Below, piece by piece: positions 8,785 through 18,663 of a DNA stretch of 64,000 nt; positions within the stretch are counted from its first letter, which is position 1, and every line of letters begins with the position of its first letter. Made by a program: the position numbers and the translations under genes. Source of the DNA: Palsa-506 sp963836355 (GTDB taxonomy: Bacteria; Actinomycetota; Actinomycetes; Streptosporangiales; Streptosporangiaceae); NCBI GenBank assembly GCA_963836355.1, contig CAWIJO010000002.1, forward strand, positions 930,001 through 994,000, given 5' to 3'. Under the pieces are notes generated by a model, which made no database searches, had not been told where the DNA came from, and saw only the letters and a program-made list of their open reading frames with translations.

Positions 8785-9690
8785 TTACTCCCTGCGATCG
8801 TCTCGGCCAGCGCGTTGGCGCCCCCGACGATCTCGCTGATTTCCTGGGTGATCTCTGCCTGGCGTGCCTTGTTTGCCTCGCGGGTCAGCTGGTCAAGCAG
8901 GTCATTGGCGTTGTCCGTCGCCGATTTCATCGCCCGCCGCCTGGCCGCGATCTCGGCAGCGGCGGATTCGAGCAGGGCGTGGAAGATCCGGCTCTCCACG
9001 TACCAGGGCAGCAGCGCGTCAAGCACGGCCCCGGACGACGGCTCGAATTCGTATACCGGCACCGGCCCGTCCGGCTGCTCGGTGGTCTCCTCGATCTCCA
9101 GCGGCAGCATCCGGCGGATGATCGGCCGCTGGGTCAGCATGGAAACGAATTCCGTGTACACGACGTGAATCTCGTCCACGCCGCCATCATCGGCCGGCCG
9201 GGCGAACGCGTCGAGCAGGGCCGAGGTGATCTCGCTGGCGCTGCGCTGAGCCGGGACTTCGGAGAACCCGCTCCACTCGGCTGCCATCTCCCGCTGCCGG
9301 AACCGGTGCCAGCTGATGCCCTTCCGCCCGGAAACGTAGGGGACTACCTCGATGCCACGGCCCTCCAGCAGGGCACGCAGGCCCTGCGCCTCGCGCAGCA
9401 CGCTGGTATTGAAGCCGCCGCAAAAGCCGCGGTCGCTGGTCAGGATCAAGATCGCGGCGCGGGCCGGGTGCTCATGTTCGCTGGTCAGCGGATGGTCAAT
9501 CGATGCCGACCGGCTCACCACGGCCTCGATGGCCCGGGTCAGCTCGCGGGCGTAGGGCGTAGCGTCGCGGACGCGCTGCTGAGCCCGGACGACCCGGGAC
9601 GACGCGATCAGCTCCTGGGCACGCGTGATCTTGGCGGTGGACTGGACCGTGCGGAATCCGCCGCCGGACTAGGCGAAGCTGGGCTCCCAT
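8781..9690 (-). CDS. atpG: F1Fo ATP synthase subunit gamma, interrupted by a one-base frameshift
   Basis: Gamma is the rotating shaft of F1. The N-terminus MGAQLRLVRRRI starts at 9690, but after ATT at about 9655-9657 the conserved continuation RTVQSTAKITRAQELIASSR is found one frame away, and the rest of the protein (through LILTSDRGFCGGFN to the C-terminal TREANKARQAEITQEISEIV) is intact. One extra C in ATTCCGC explains it. Because gamma is indispensable for the ATPase and all neighbouring subunits are intact, a sequencing or assembly error is the simplest explanation; programmed frameshifting has no visible signal. As literally read, only a 246-residue internal frame from 9521 remains. Confidence 0.93.
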
Positions 9691-9704
9691 GCCTGGCCTT
9701 CCGC

Positions 9705-11360
<1,656 letters not shown>

Positions 11361-11433
11361 TGTCCTCGTATCTCTCTCGTCTCGTTCATCTGTTCCGTCG
11401 CCATCCCGGTGCCAGCCGCCCGGCGCCGCGCGC

Positions 11434-12243
11434 TCAGGCGGCCAGCCTGCGCCGGAGCGCGGCCAGCCGGGTCGCGGTGCTCCCGTCGATGAGCTCGTCG
11501 GCGATCCGGACGGACATCCCGCCGATGACCCCCGGGTCGAGCACGACATTGAGGTGGACATCATGGCCGTAGGCGGCAGCGAGCGCCGCGGCCAGCCTGC
11601 TGCGCTGATCGCCGCTGAGCTCGGCCGCCACGTGCACCTCGGCGACCAGCCGCTCGCGCCGCTGCGCCGCCAGGGCCGCATACTCGTCCAGGCTCTTATC
11701 CAGGCTACGCCCCCGCGGGTGGAAAGCCGCCTCGGTGATCAGGCGCAGCGCGGGCGGCGTGACCTTGCCGGCCAGCAACGCGTCCAGCAGCTGCTGCTTG
11801 CGTTCAGGCGCGATGAACGGGCTGGAGAGCGCGACGCGCAGATCCGGCTCGGCGTCGACGATCCGGCCGAACCTGAACAGCTCGTCCTCAAGCTCATCCA
11901 GCGTGCCCTCGTCGTCCGCGCCCTCGATGATCGCCAGCACGGCGAGCTGCTCGGCCGCGTCCGCCAGGTCACCGGGCGCCGACCAGCGGCTGCGGGCAAG
12001 GCCGGCCACCACATCCAGCGTCGCGGCGGAAACCTTCCCGCCGAGCACGGCCTCGGCCAGCCCGGCTTTCGCGTCCGCCCGGCGGGACGGATCGGACAGC
12101 ATCCGGCGCAGGCCCGCCTCGCGGTCGAGCACGCCGAGCACGCCGAAGAGCTCGTCGCCGAGCTGCCCGGCATGCTCGGCGTCGGCTGCGGCCGACAGCC
12201 GCTCCCTGGCCTCGGCCAGCGATGCCCTGCTCACGCCCCTCAT
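11434..12243 (-). CDS. atpH: F1Fo ATP synthase subunit delta
   Basis: 269-residue delta (OSCP) subunit linking F1 to the peripheral stalk. It starts MRGVSRASLAEARERL and ends in the conserved region VVLDPGVIGGMSVRIADELIDGS. At about 270 residues it has the long actinobacterial form. Its 5' end shows a 17-bp near-duplication: ATGAGGGGCGCGAG at 12260 and ATGAGGGGCGTGAG at 12243; only the second ATG opens the long frame, the first terminates after six codons. The gene follows atpF by 13 bp. Confidence 0.95.
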   Translation of the reverse strand: MRGVSRASLAEARERLSAAADAEHAGQLGDELFGVLGVLDREAGLRRMLSDPSRRADAKAGLAEAVLGGKVSAATLDVVAGLARSRWSAPGDLADAAEQLAVLAIIEGADDEGTLDELEDELFRFGRIVDAEPDLRVALSSPFIAPERKQQLLDALLAGKVTPPALRLITEAAFHPRGRSLDKSLDEYAALAAQRRERLVAEVHVAAELSGDQRSRLAAALAAAYGHDVHLNVVLDPGVIGGMSVRIADELIDGSTATRLAALRRRLAA

Positions 12244-12256
12244 GAACTCGCGCCCC

Positions 12257-12808
12257 TCATGACGATGCCGTGGCTCCGGCCGAGCTCCCGGATCGCTCCT
12301 CCAGCTGTTCGAGGAACCGGTCGACGGTGCGGCGCTGCCTGGCCTCGTCGGCCAGCGACTCGCCGACGACCCGGCTGGCCAGTTCCACCGCGAGCGTCCC
12401 GATCTCGGCCCGCAGCGCGGTGATCGCCTGCTGCCGGTCGGCGCCCAGCTGGGCATGCGCCGCCTCGACGATGCGCTGCCGCTCGGCCTCGCCCTCGGCC
12501 CGTAGCTCGGCCTTGATCTGAGCGCCCTGCTCCCTGGCCTCCTCGCGGAGCCGGGCGGCCTCGTGCCTGGCCTCGGCCAGCTGCGCACGGTACTGCTCCA
12601 GCGCCCGGTTCGCCTCGGTCTGCGCCTCCTCGGCGCGCAGCAGCCCGCCCTCGATCGCGTCGGTGCGCTCGGCGAGGGTCTTGGAGATCCGCGGCATCAG
12701 CACCCTGGCAAGCAGGCCGAAGACGATGAGGAACGCGATTGTCCCGATGATCAGCTCAGTGAGGTCAGGGGCGAGCGGCCCGAGACCCGATGCCGCGAAG
12801 TACTTCAC
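12257..12808 (-). CDS. atpF: F1Fo ATP synthase subunit b
   Basis: 183-residue peripheral stalk subunit. One N-terminal transmembrane helix (TELIIGTIAFLIVFGLLARV) is followed by a long charged coiled coil rich in Ala, Glu and Arg (RAEEAQTEANRALEQYRAQL). Start is GTG. Length and layout are normal for actinobacteria. It lies 21 bp after atpE. Confidence 0.95.
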   Translation of the reverse strand: MKYFAASGLGPLAPDLTELIIGTIAFLIVFGLLARVLMPRISKTLAERTDAIEGGLLRAEEAQTEANRALEQYRAQLAEARHEAARLREEAREQGAQIKAELRAEGEAERQRIVEAAHAQLGADRQQAITALRAEIGTLAVELASRVVGESLADEARQRRTVDRFLEQLEERSGSSAGATASS

Positions 12809-12829
12809 CGTCCGTTTCCTCTCCGCGAC

Positions 12830-13084
12830 TTATGAGTACTTGAAAATGAACGGGATGACGATCCCGATCAGGGCCAGCGCCTCGGTCAGCGCGAACCCGA
12901 TGTACATGTTGGACCGGATCAGGCCGGCCGCCTCGGGCTGGCGGGCCATCGCCTCGACGCCGTGGCCGAAAATCAGTCCGATGCCGATGCCGGGCCCGAT
13001 GGCGGCCAGTCCGTAGGCGACCGCCCCGATGTTGATGCTGAGGACTTGCGGCGCAGAAGCAGCGAGATGTACGAGGTCAGCCAT
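12830..13084 (-). CDS. atpE: F1Fo ATP synthase subunit c
   Basis: 84-residue proteolipid that forms the proton-driven c ring. Two transmembrane helices are joined by the polar loop ARQPEAAG. The ion-carrying Glu is in GFALTEALALIG in helix 2. No sodium-binding signature (Gln/Ser-Thr pattern) is evident, so proton coupling is expected. A good ribosome site AAGGAACG precedes the ATG. Confidence 0.98.
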   Translation of the reverse strand: MADLVHLAASAPQVLSINIGAVAYGLAAIGPGIGIGLIFGHGVEAMARQPEAAGLIRSNMYIGFALTEALALIGIVIPFIFKYS

Positions 13085-13191
13085 GTGTGCGTTCCTTTGC
13101 GGTCGAGCCGGCGAATGTCCCCCGGCGGTTCAAATGCGAAGTCCGTTCCGCTGCCGGCTGCGCCGGCATTCCAGTATGGCCGCAGATCATC

Positions 13192-14004
13192 TCAGTGACC
13201 TGCTTCCAGCGACCCGCCAATGTACTGGGCGGTCAGGATCGTGAAGATGTAGGCCTGCAGCGCCTGGATCAGCAACTCGAAGGCGGTCAGCGCGATCACC
13301 AGCACGAACGAGGTCGCGCTGAACAGCAGGTAGACACCGACGCTGACGAGATACCAGGTCGCGAGCGTGAACACCGAGATGAGGATGTGCCCGGCGAACA
13401 TGTTCGCGAAGAGCCGGACCGCGAGGGTAAAAGGCCGGACGATGAGGTACTGGGCGACCTCCACCGGGGCGAGAATGAGCAGGATCGGGGCAGGCACGCC
13501 CTTCGGGATCATGTTGCTGAAGTAGCCGCCAAGGCCCATGTTCTTGATTCCCACCACCGTGTAGGTGATGTACACCATCAGCATCAGGGCAACGGGGAAG
13601 GCAATCCTGGACATGGGCGGGAACTGGGAGAAGGGGATGACCTCCATCACGTTCATCACCCAGATGAAGAAGAAGAGCGACACCAGGAAGGGCAGGTAGC
13701 CATCGCCTTTCTTGCCCATCATCGGCCGCAGGATCTGGTCGCGGACGAAGAAGATCCCCAGCTCGCCTAGGTTCTGTGCGCCCCTGGGCACCAGCTTCGG
13801 CTTGGCGAACGCCGCCCAGAAAAACGCGACCACCAGCCCGGAGCAGATCAGGGCAAGCAGCATCGGCTTGGTGAAGTGGACGCCGCCGATCGTGAAGATC
13901 GGCGGAAACTTGAAGCTGTCCAGGCCCGGCGCCGGGAAGCCGCAGCCAGGGACCGAGCGAATGTGGCACCCGCTCCCGGCAATCGCCTGAATGTCACCGG
14001 CCAA
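13192..14004 (-). CDS. atpB: F1Fo ATP synthase subunit a
   Basis: 270-residue membrane subunit forming the proton half-channels. Several transmembrane helices are visible, with the conserved Arg in helix 5 (FTLAVRLFANMFAGH) and the C-terminal helix ALQAYIFTILTAQYIG. The best start is TTG at 14004, with GGAGG eight bases upstream. atpE follows after 107 bp. A shifted 260-codon frame over the same bases is a shadow. Confidence 0.96.
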   Translation of the reverse strand: MAGDIQAIAGSGCHIRSVPGCGFPAPGLDSFKFPPIFTIGGVHFTKPMLLALICSGLVVAFFWAAFAKPKLVPRGAQNLGELGIFFVRDQILRPMMGKKGDGYLPFLVSLFFFIWVMNVMEVIPFSQFPPMSRIAFPVALMLMVYITYTVVGIKNMGLGGYFSNMIPKGVPAPILLILAPVEVAQYLIVRPFTLAVRLFANMFAGHILISVFTLATWYLVSVGVYLLFSATSFVLVIALTAFELLIQALQAYIFTILTAQYIGGSLEAGH

Positions 14005-14172
14005 CGCGGTCGCCTCCAGCCTCGCGCCTGCGCGCGCCTGCCGTCACGGGCGTCACGCGGATGTCTGTTGCACGGCCGGTAGCAGCACCTGCCGTCGCCC
14101 GGAGCGCAGCGGCGGCCGATGCCGCCCGGCTGCCACCCGGCCTGGCGCCGGCCCTGGCACGTCTGGCGCCGG

Positions 14173-14595
14173 TCAGTTTCGGCCGTACCGGTAGACGATC
14201 GCCGCGATGGCGAGCACCAGCCCGGTCAGCATGCCCGCCGGGAAGAGAAACGACAGGTGCGTCCAGCGGCCGACGAGCCAGCCGATCAGGCCGTACACCG
14301 CCATCCCGGAGATCAGATAGCTGAACACCGACCAGCCGGCATTCTGTTCGGCAGGGCCGTGCTCGCCCGGATCCTGCCCGCCAGGGCGCGGCCGCCACGG
14401 CCGTCCGTATCCGCCCTGCCTGGCTGGCCCGCCACCGGAAGTCACCGCTCGCTGCCCGGGCAGAAACCATCCGGCCGGCACCGCGGCCGGCCGCCCGGGT
14501 GACACCGTAGTCGGCAGCATTGTGCCCGGGCCGCGATCCGCCGTCCGGTCGTCGTGTCGCCGCCACGCGTCACCGTTTTCCGTCCGGCTCGACAT
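14173..14595 (-). CDS. AtpZ/AtpI-type small membrane protein
   Basis: 140 residues: a disordered Gly/Pro/Arg-rich N-terminal half and a C-terminal pair of transmembrane helices (SVFSYLISGMAVYGLIGWLV, then LFPAGMLTGLVLAIAAIVY). The layout WxxFSYLIxGMxxYGxIGWLxGR...HxSFLFPxGM is that of AtpZ-like proteins that sit at the head of atp operons and may assist c-ring assembly or ion supply. It overlaps the 3' end of the next upstream gene by 26 bp and precedes atpB by 168 bp. Start choice is uncertain because no clear ribosome site is present. Confidence 0.75.
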   Translation of the reverse strand: MSSRTENGDAWRRHDDRTADRGPGTMLPTTVSPGRPAAVPAGWFLPGQRAVTSGGGPARQGGYGRPWRPRPGGQDPGEHGPAEQNAGWSVFSYLISGMAVYGLIGWLVGRWTHLSFLFPAGMLTGLVLAIAAIVYRYGRN

Positions 14596-14974
14596 ACGGC
14601 ATCTTGAGCCGCAGCGACCAGGTGACCTGCGACGCGCTCCATGCCAGGATGCAGACGATCGCGGTCAGGCCGAAGAGCCTGGTGTTGAAGATCGTGGAAT
14701 TGCTGAACCGGACGACGAAGAACATCAAGATGAGTATCTTGACGATGTAGGTGGTCAGCGCCGTTACCATCATCGCCTGCGGGCTTACCCGCGCGGCTGC
14801 TCCTACCGCCAGCACGCTGATGGCGAAGAACGCGGTCACTAGCGCCGTGCCGAGTAGCGCCCCGAGTGCGCCCTTGCCGCCGCCGATGGCAGCGCTCACT
14901 GCGACCATGACCGCGGCCGCGGCAGCTGTCACGGCAGCTGACCTGCGGAGGATCCGGGCATAGTTCGCCAGCAT
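14570..14974 (-). CDS. atpI: ATP synthase protein I-like (AtpI)
   Basis: 134 residues with four predicted transmembrane helices (about 12-30, 35-55, 68-90 and 100-118). It occupies the atpI position at the head of the atp operon and has the family look, including ALTTYIVKILILMFFV. AtpI proteins are thought to help assemble the c ring. GGAG lies eight bases before the ATG. A short open frame stops immediately before this ATG (TAG then ATG), which may couple translation or be accidental. Confidence 0.82.
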   Translation of the reverse strand: MLANYARILRRSAAVTAAAAAVMVAVSAAIGGGKGALGALLGTALVTAFFAISVLAVGAAARVSPQAMMVTALTTYIVKILILMFFVVRFSNSTIFNTRLFGLTAIVCILAWSASQVTWSLRLKMPYVEPDGKR

Positions 14975-15160
14975 CTAGAGGACTCCGGGGGACTCGACGG
15001 AGGATTTCCTGACCTGCGGAGATGACCAGCTGATTACCTCAGCACCCAGGTGCCACCAGGCGACCACGCCGCGCCAGCGACGCGGCTCCGCCACCAGGTG
15101 AGCGAAAGGTATCACGACTAACTCACTCATCTTCCAGCGGGTGCTCGTGAAAGATATCAC
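14975..15160 (-). CDS. possible small leader ORF upstream of atpI
   Basis: A 61-codon frame (or 51 from the internal ATG giving MSELVVIPFAHL) ending TAG directly before the atpI ATG. I do not recognise the peptide. The composition is Trp-rich (VVAWWHLGAEVISW). It contains both copies of the direct repeat noted at 15102-15160, which could be either regulatory DNA or codons. Translation is unproved. Confidence 0.25.
   Translation of the reverse strand: MISFTSTRWKMSELVVIPFAHLVAEPRRWRGVVAWWHLGAEVISWSSPQVRKSSVESPGVL
15102..15160. promoter_or_regulatory. 14-bp repeat pair upstream of atp operon
   Basis: GCGAAAGGTATCAC (15102-15115) and GTGAAAGATATCAC (15147-15160) match at 12 of 14 positions and start 45 bp apart. 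The second has GTGA/TCAC ends like a weak palindrome. They lie 130-190 bp upstream of atpI in the otherwise gene-free 445 bp between atpI and wecA, and may be operator sites for the atp operon. A further short inverted repeat GTCAC-ctatc-GTGAC lies at about 15187-15201. Confidence 0.4.
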
Positions 15161-15419
15161 AAGCTCCCCGACGATTGGGCGCAGGGGTCACCTATCGTGA
15201 CGAACATCGCCAATTGCTGATAACCGGCAGGAAACGTGCGCGCTTGCGGCCGCGCCGTGGCTCCCCCGGCCCGGCGCCACCCCAGCCTTCTCGCACCGGC
15301 TCTGCGTCATACCTGCGGCATGCGCCACCACAGCCGCGCCGACCCGGCTGGCCGGGCTAGCACGTCTCGATTGACTACACTACCCATGCTTGCGCAAAGC
15401 ACGCTCAGCACCGTTTTGC

Positions 15420-16649
15420 TCAGTGCGAACGGCCGGCATGTTCACCGGTGGCGAGCGGCGCCAGTGGTTCGCCACCAGGGTCCGGGCCGGCCCGCTTAGC
15501 CGGCTGCCCGGGCCCTCGCCGGTCCCACCACCGTAGCCTGGGCATAGACATCAGCAGCAGCGCGAGCACAGCGGCCGCGGTTGCCACTGCCAGCACGAAG
15601 AGCTGCGTCTTGGCGATCGACAGCCAGACCACCGTGCCGGAGAACAGGGTTGCCCACAGGTACATGATCAGCACGCTGGATCGGTGCGAGTGGCCGATGT
15701 CAAGCAGCCGGTGATGCAGGTGCTTGCGGTCCGGCGCGAATGGCGACTTGCCCGCCCTGGTCCGGCGGACGACGGCGAGCAGCAGGTCCGCGTAGGGGAT
15801 GACGAGGATGGCGGCAGGCAGCAGCAGCGGCAGGATCTCCGGGAACCGGTTCGGGGTGCCGACCCGGTAGGCTGCCCGGTTCGTCAGGCTCTGGTAATCG
15901 AGCGAGGCGATGCTCGAGATCGGCGCGTAGGCGAGCAGCAGGCCGAGCAGCATCGCACCGGTGTCGCCCATGAAAATCCTGGCCGGATAGGAGTTGTGCG
16001 GCACGAACCCGATGCAGATGCCGGCCAGCACCGCGGACGCCAGGGCAGGCTCGGTCTGCTCGCCCAGGCCAAGCCGCTTGGTGAGCGTGTAGTAATAGAG
16101 GAAGAAAGCCGTCGCGCCGATCCCGACGATCCCGGCCGCGAGGCCGTCGAGCCCGTCGATGAAGTTGACCGCGTTGATGGTGGCTACCACGACGAGGATG
16201 GTCAGCGCCGTTGCCTGGTCCTGGGTGAAGATGAGGGTGCCGCCGCCTGGCAGCGGCAGCCAGCTCACCTGGGCGTCGCTCCAGACCACGACGGCGCCCG
16301 CCGCCACCTGGCCGGCCAGCTTGCTCGCCGGGTTCAGCCCCCACCGGTCGTCCACGAAGCCGACCACCACGATGAGCCCGCCGGCCAGCAGCAGGCCGGA
16401 TGCCACCCGGCTGCCGACGAACACCGTGCGCAGCGGCTCGACCTGGGCGGCTACCAGCAAGCCCGCTGCCAGGCCGCCGTACATGGCCAGCCCGCCGAGC
16501 AGCGGGACCGGCTCGACGTGCACGTCCCGGTCCCGGCCGGCGTGCATGGCGCCGACCGCCATCGCCCCGCGGCGCACTAGCGGGGTGAGCAAGTAGGTGA
16601 CAGCGGCCGTGATCAGCACCGTGAGCAGGTACTCGCGCACGGCATTCAC
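15420..16649 (-). CDS. undecaprenyl-phosphate GlcNAc-1-phosphate transferase (WecA/TagO/MraY family)
   Basis: 409-residue polytopic enzyme (about 10-11 helices) that transfers a sugar-1-phosphate, usually GlcNAc-1-P, from its UDP donor to a polyprenyl phosphate, starting wall-linked polymers. Conserved cytoplasmic loops are visible: FVDDRWGL, the Asp-rich NAVNFIDGLDGLAAG, FMGDTGAMLLG, and the His-rich KHLHHRLLDIGHSHR that distinguishes WecA/TagO from MraY. The C-terminal 45 residues are a disordered Pro/Gly tail. Its position between ywlC and atpI is conserved in actinomycetes. Confidence 0.93.
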   Translation of the reverse strand: MNAVREYLLTVLITAAVTYLLTPLVRRGAMAVGAMHAGRDRDVHVEPVPLLGGLAMYGGLAAGLLVAAQVEPLRTVFVGSRVASGLLLAGGLIVVVGFVDDRWGLNPASKLAGQVAAGAVVVWSDAQVSWLPLPGGGTLIFTQDQATALTILVVVATINAVNFIDGLDGLAAGIVGIGATAFFLYYYTLTKRLGLGEQTEPALASAVLAGICIGFVPHNSYPARIFMGDTGAMLLGLLLAYAPISSIASLDYQSLTNRAAYRVGTPNRFPEILPLLLPAAILVIPYADLLLAVVRRTRAGKSPFAPDRKHLHHRLLDIGHSHRSSVLIMYLWATLFSGTVVWLSIAKTQLFVLAVATAAAVLALLLMSMPRLRWWDRRGPGQPAKRAGPDPGGEPLAPLATGEHAGRSH

Positions 16650-16727
16650 CCGACCCAGGCGAGTGTGACGAGCATTACGGCAACTCTAGAACACCTTGCG
16701 GGACGCCGGGCCCGGCCCGGGCGGTCG

Positions 16728-17387
16728 CTAGTAGGGCGCTGCATCCTCATCGTCGGCAACGTTGGCCACCTCACGCAGCTTCTCTACCGATATCGCGCCC
16801 GTGCGCAGCAGCCGCGGCAGTTCCCCGGTCAGGTCGACGATCGTGGACGGGACCGGCTCGGCGCACTCGCCGCCATCGAGGTAGACGGCGACTGCATCGC
16901 CAAGCTGGTCCGCCGCCTCGGCCGCCGTAGTGGCGGGCGGGGAGCCGGTGCGGTTGGCGCTGCTCACCGCGAGCGGCCCGGTCGCCTTCAGCAGCTCGAG
17001 GGCAACCGGATGCAGCGGCATCCGGACGGCCACGGTGCCCCGGGTGTCGCCCAGATCCCAGTACAGCGTCGGGGTTGCATGGCAGACCAGGGTCAGGCCG
17101 CCTGGCCAGAATTCGTCGATGAGATCTTTCCCGTATGGCCCAAGATCTTCGATGAGGGCGGTGCCGGCCCGGACCGAGCCGACCAGCACCGGCGGCGGCA
17201 TGCTCCTCCCCCGGCCCTTGGCGGCCAGCAGGCTGGCTACCGCGGTCGGGCTGAAGGCATCGGCGCCAAGTCCGTAGACCGTGTCCGTCGGCAGCACGAT
17301 GAGCTCGTCCCGGCCGACCGAGGTGACGGCCTCGGTGATCCCGGCCGCGCGCTCCGCCGCATCGGCGCAGTCAAACCGTCGGCTCAT
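16728..17387 (-). CDS. ywlC: L-threonylcarbamoyladenylate synthase (YwlC/TsaC/Sua5)
   Basis: 219-residue enzyme making threonylcarbamoyl-AMP from Thr, bicarbonate and ATP for the t6A37 modification of ANN-decoding tRNAs. The YrdC-fold motifs are visible: LPTDTVYGLGADA, the Lys-Arg binding site at LLAAKGRGRSMPPPVLV, WPGGLTLV, VAVRMPLHP and AVSSANRTGSPP. It lacks the extra C-terminal Sua5 domain. Relatives start at MSRRFD, so I use 17387 rather than the upstream ATG at 17405. Confidence 0.94.
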   Translation of the reverse strand: MSRRFDCADAAERAAGITEAVTSVGRDELIVLPTDTVYGLGADAFSPTAVASLLAAKGRGRSMPPPVLVGSVRAGTALIEDLGPYGKDLIDEFWPGGLTLVCHATPTLYWDLGDTRGTVAVRMPLHPVALELLKATGPLAVSSANRTGSPPATTAAEAADQLGDAVAVYLDGGECAEPVPSTIVDLTGELPRLLRTGAISVEKLREVANVADDEDAAPY

Positions 17388-17475
17388 GGCCGCCCATCCT
17401 GCCATGGATCCCGGCCGCCCAGGGAACCGCCCGCCCGGCGGGACCGCCCGCCGTAGCCGCGCCGCCCGGGCGCGG

Positions 17476-18423
17476 TCACGCCCGCACCGCGGTGACGAAC
17501 CTGTCCCGGCCGGTCAGATCCTTGTGATTGCGAGTCTCCCGCCAGCCGCACTGCTCGGGGAACAGCCAGTAGACCGCGCTGCCCTGCTGCGCGCCGTGCT
17601 CGATGGCCACCAGGCCCCGGGGGCGCAGCAGCCTGGCCGCGACCGCCTCGACCGCCCGGACCGCGTCGAGCCCGTCGGCGCCGCCCCATAGCGCGGTGGC
17701 CGGGTCGTACTCGCCTACCTCCGGTGGCACCCATGCGCCGACCGGGATGTACGGCGGGTTGCTGATGACCAGGTCGGCCAGCCCGGCAAGATCGCCAAGC
17801 CCGCTGAGCGCGCCCGGCGCAAGGACGCCGGGGCCGCCGGGATCGACGAGCCGGCCAGGGTCACCCAGCCTGCCGAGCTCACCGGCGGCGGCGCGGAAGT
17901 CACCGGCCTGCAGCGTTACCCGGCCCGCGGTATGCGGAGCCGCCGCGGCGCACCTGGCGATGTTGCACGCGGCCCACTGCCGCGCCAGCGGGTCGGCCTC
18001 CACCGCGTGCACCCGGGCCCGCGGCACTTCCTGCGAGATGGCCAGCGCGATGGCGCCCGAGCCGGTGCCAAGGTCGGCGACCAGCGGCTCGGTGACGTCC
18101 ATCTCCCTGAGCCGGTCGATCGCCCAGCCGGTCATTACCTCGGTCTCCTGGCGCGGCACGAAGACGCCGGGCCCCACCTCGAGGTCCAGGTACCGGAAGT
18201 ATGCGTGCCCGGTGATGTGCTGTAGCGGCTCGCGCGCCTCGCGCCTGGCCACTTCATCCCAGAACCGCGGGTCGAACGAGGCGTCGGGCACCGCGGGCAG
18301 CGCGCCGCGGGCCACGCAGTGCACGTGCGCGGCGATCAGCTCGGCGTCCGTGCGCGGCGACTCGACGCCAGCCTCGGCCAGCCGGGCGGTCGCGACGGCG
18401 ATCTCGTCGAGCAGCAGGCTCAT
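17476..18423 (-). CDS. prmC: peptide chain release factor N5-glutamine methyltransferase PrmC
   Basis: 315-residue SAM-dependent enzyme that methylates the Gln of the GGQ motif in release factors; its substrate RF1 is encoded just upstream. Helical N-terminal domain (ARREAREPLQHITGHAYF), SAM motif VADLGTGSGAIALA, and the catalytic NPPY in DLVISNPPYIPVGA. A Gly/Leu/Pro-rich insert of about 30 residues (GELGRLGDPGRLVDPGGPGV) precedes NPPY and looks repetitive. The frame is open upstream to 18627 through a repeat array; the start MSLLLDEIAVATARL at 18423 fits the family. Confidence 0.94.
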   Translation of the reverse strand: MSLLLDEIAVATARLAEAGVESPRTDAELIAAHVHCVARGALPAVPDASFDPRFWDEVARREAREPLQHITGHAYFRYLDLEVGPGVFVPRQETEVMTGWAIDRLREMDVTEPLVADLGTGSGAIALAISQEVPRARVHAVEADPLARQWAACNIARCAAAAPHTAGRVTLQAGDFRAAAGELGRLGDPGRLVDPGGPGVLAPGALSGLGDLAGLADLVISNPPYIPVGAWVPPEVGEYDPATALWGGADGLDAVRAVEAVAARLLRPRGLVAIEHGAQQGSAVYWLFPEQCGWRETRNHKDLTGRDRFVTAVRA

Positions 18424-18511
18424 CGCGCCGGCCCGGGCAGCCGCACCCGGCAAGGCAGCGCCGCGCCGCCCGCGCCCTGTTGCGCGCGGGCCCGCGGGCG
18501 CAGGCCCGCGC

Positions 18512-18660
18512 GCTCGCAGGGGCGGGGGCGCGGGCGCGCGCGTGAGGACACGCAGCTTCGCGGGCGCGCGCGGCGCGGGCACGCGCGTGAGGACACGCAG
18601 CTTCGCGGGCGCGCGTGGCGCGGGCACGCGCGGGGGCGCGGGCGCGCGAGCGGGTCCGGC
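18512..18660. repeat. GC-rich tandem repeat array (45-bp unit) between prfA and prmC
   Basis: Two adjacent 45-bp units, 18541-18585 and 18586-18630, differ at one base; degenerate partial units flank them. Each contains GTGAGGACACGCAGCTTCGC. Since 45 is a multiple of three, the prmC frame stays open through it and would add a repeated 15-residue peptide (VPAPRAPAKLRVLTR) if translation began upstream. Most likely untranslated spacer; alternating GCGCGC stretches could form strong RNA structure. Confidence 0.75.
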
Positions 18661-18663
18661 GGC

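Noticed and set aside
7153..9168. 671-codon plus-strand open frame
   Set aside because: Antisense shadow of atpD and atpG; composition is His/Asp/Gly-rich as expected from reading GC-rich codons backwards.
8781..9690. Programmed frameshifting in atpG
   Set aside because: No slippery heptamer, internal Shine-Dalgarno or stimulatory structure is evident at the shift point; a base-call error explains it better.
18541..18630. CRISPR-like repeats
   Set aside because: The units are directly adjacent with no unique spacers, so this is a plain tandem array; no cas gene is present in the window.
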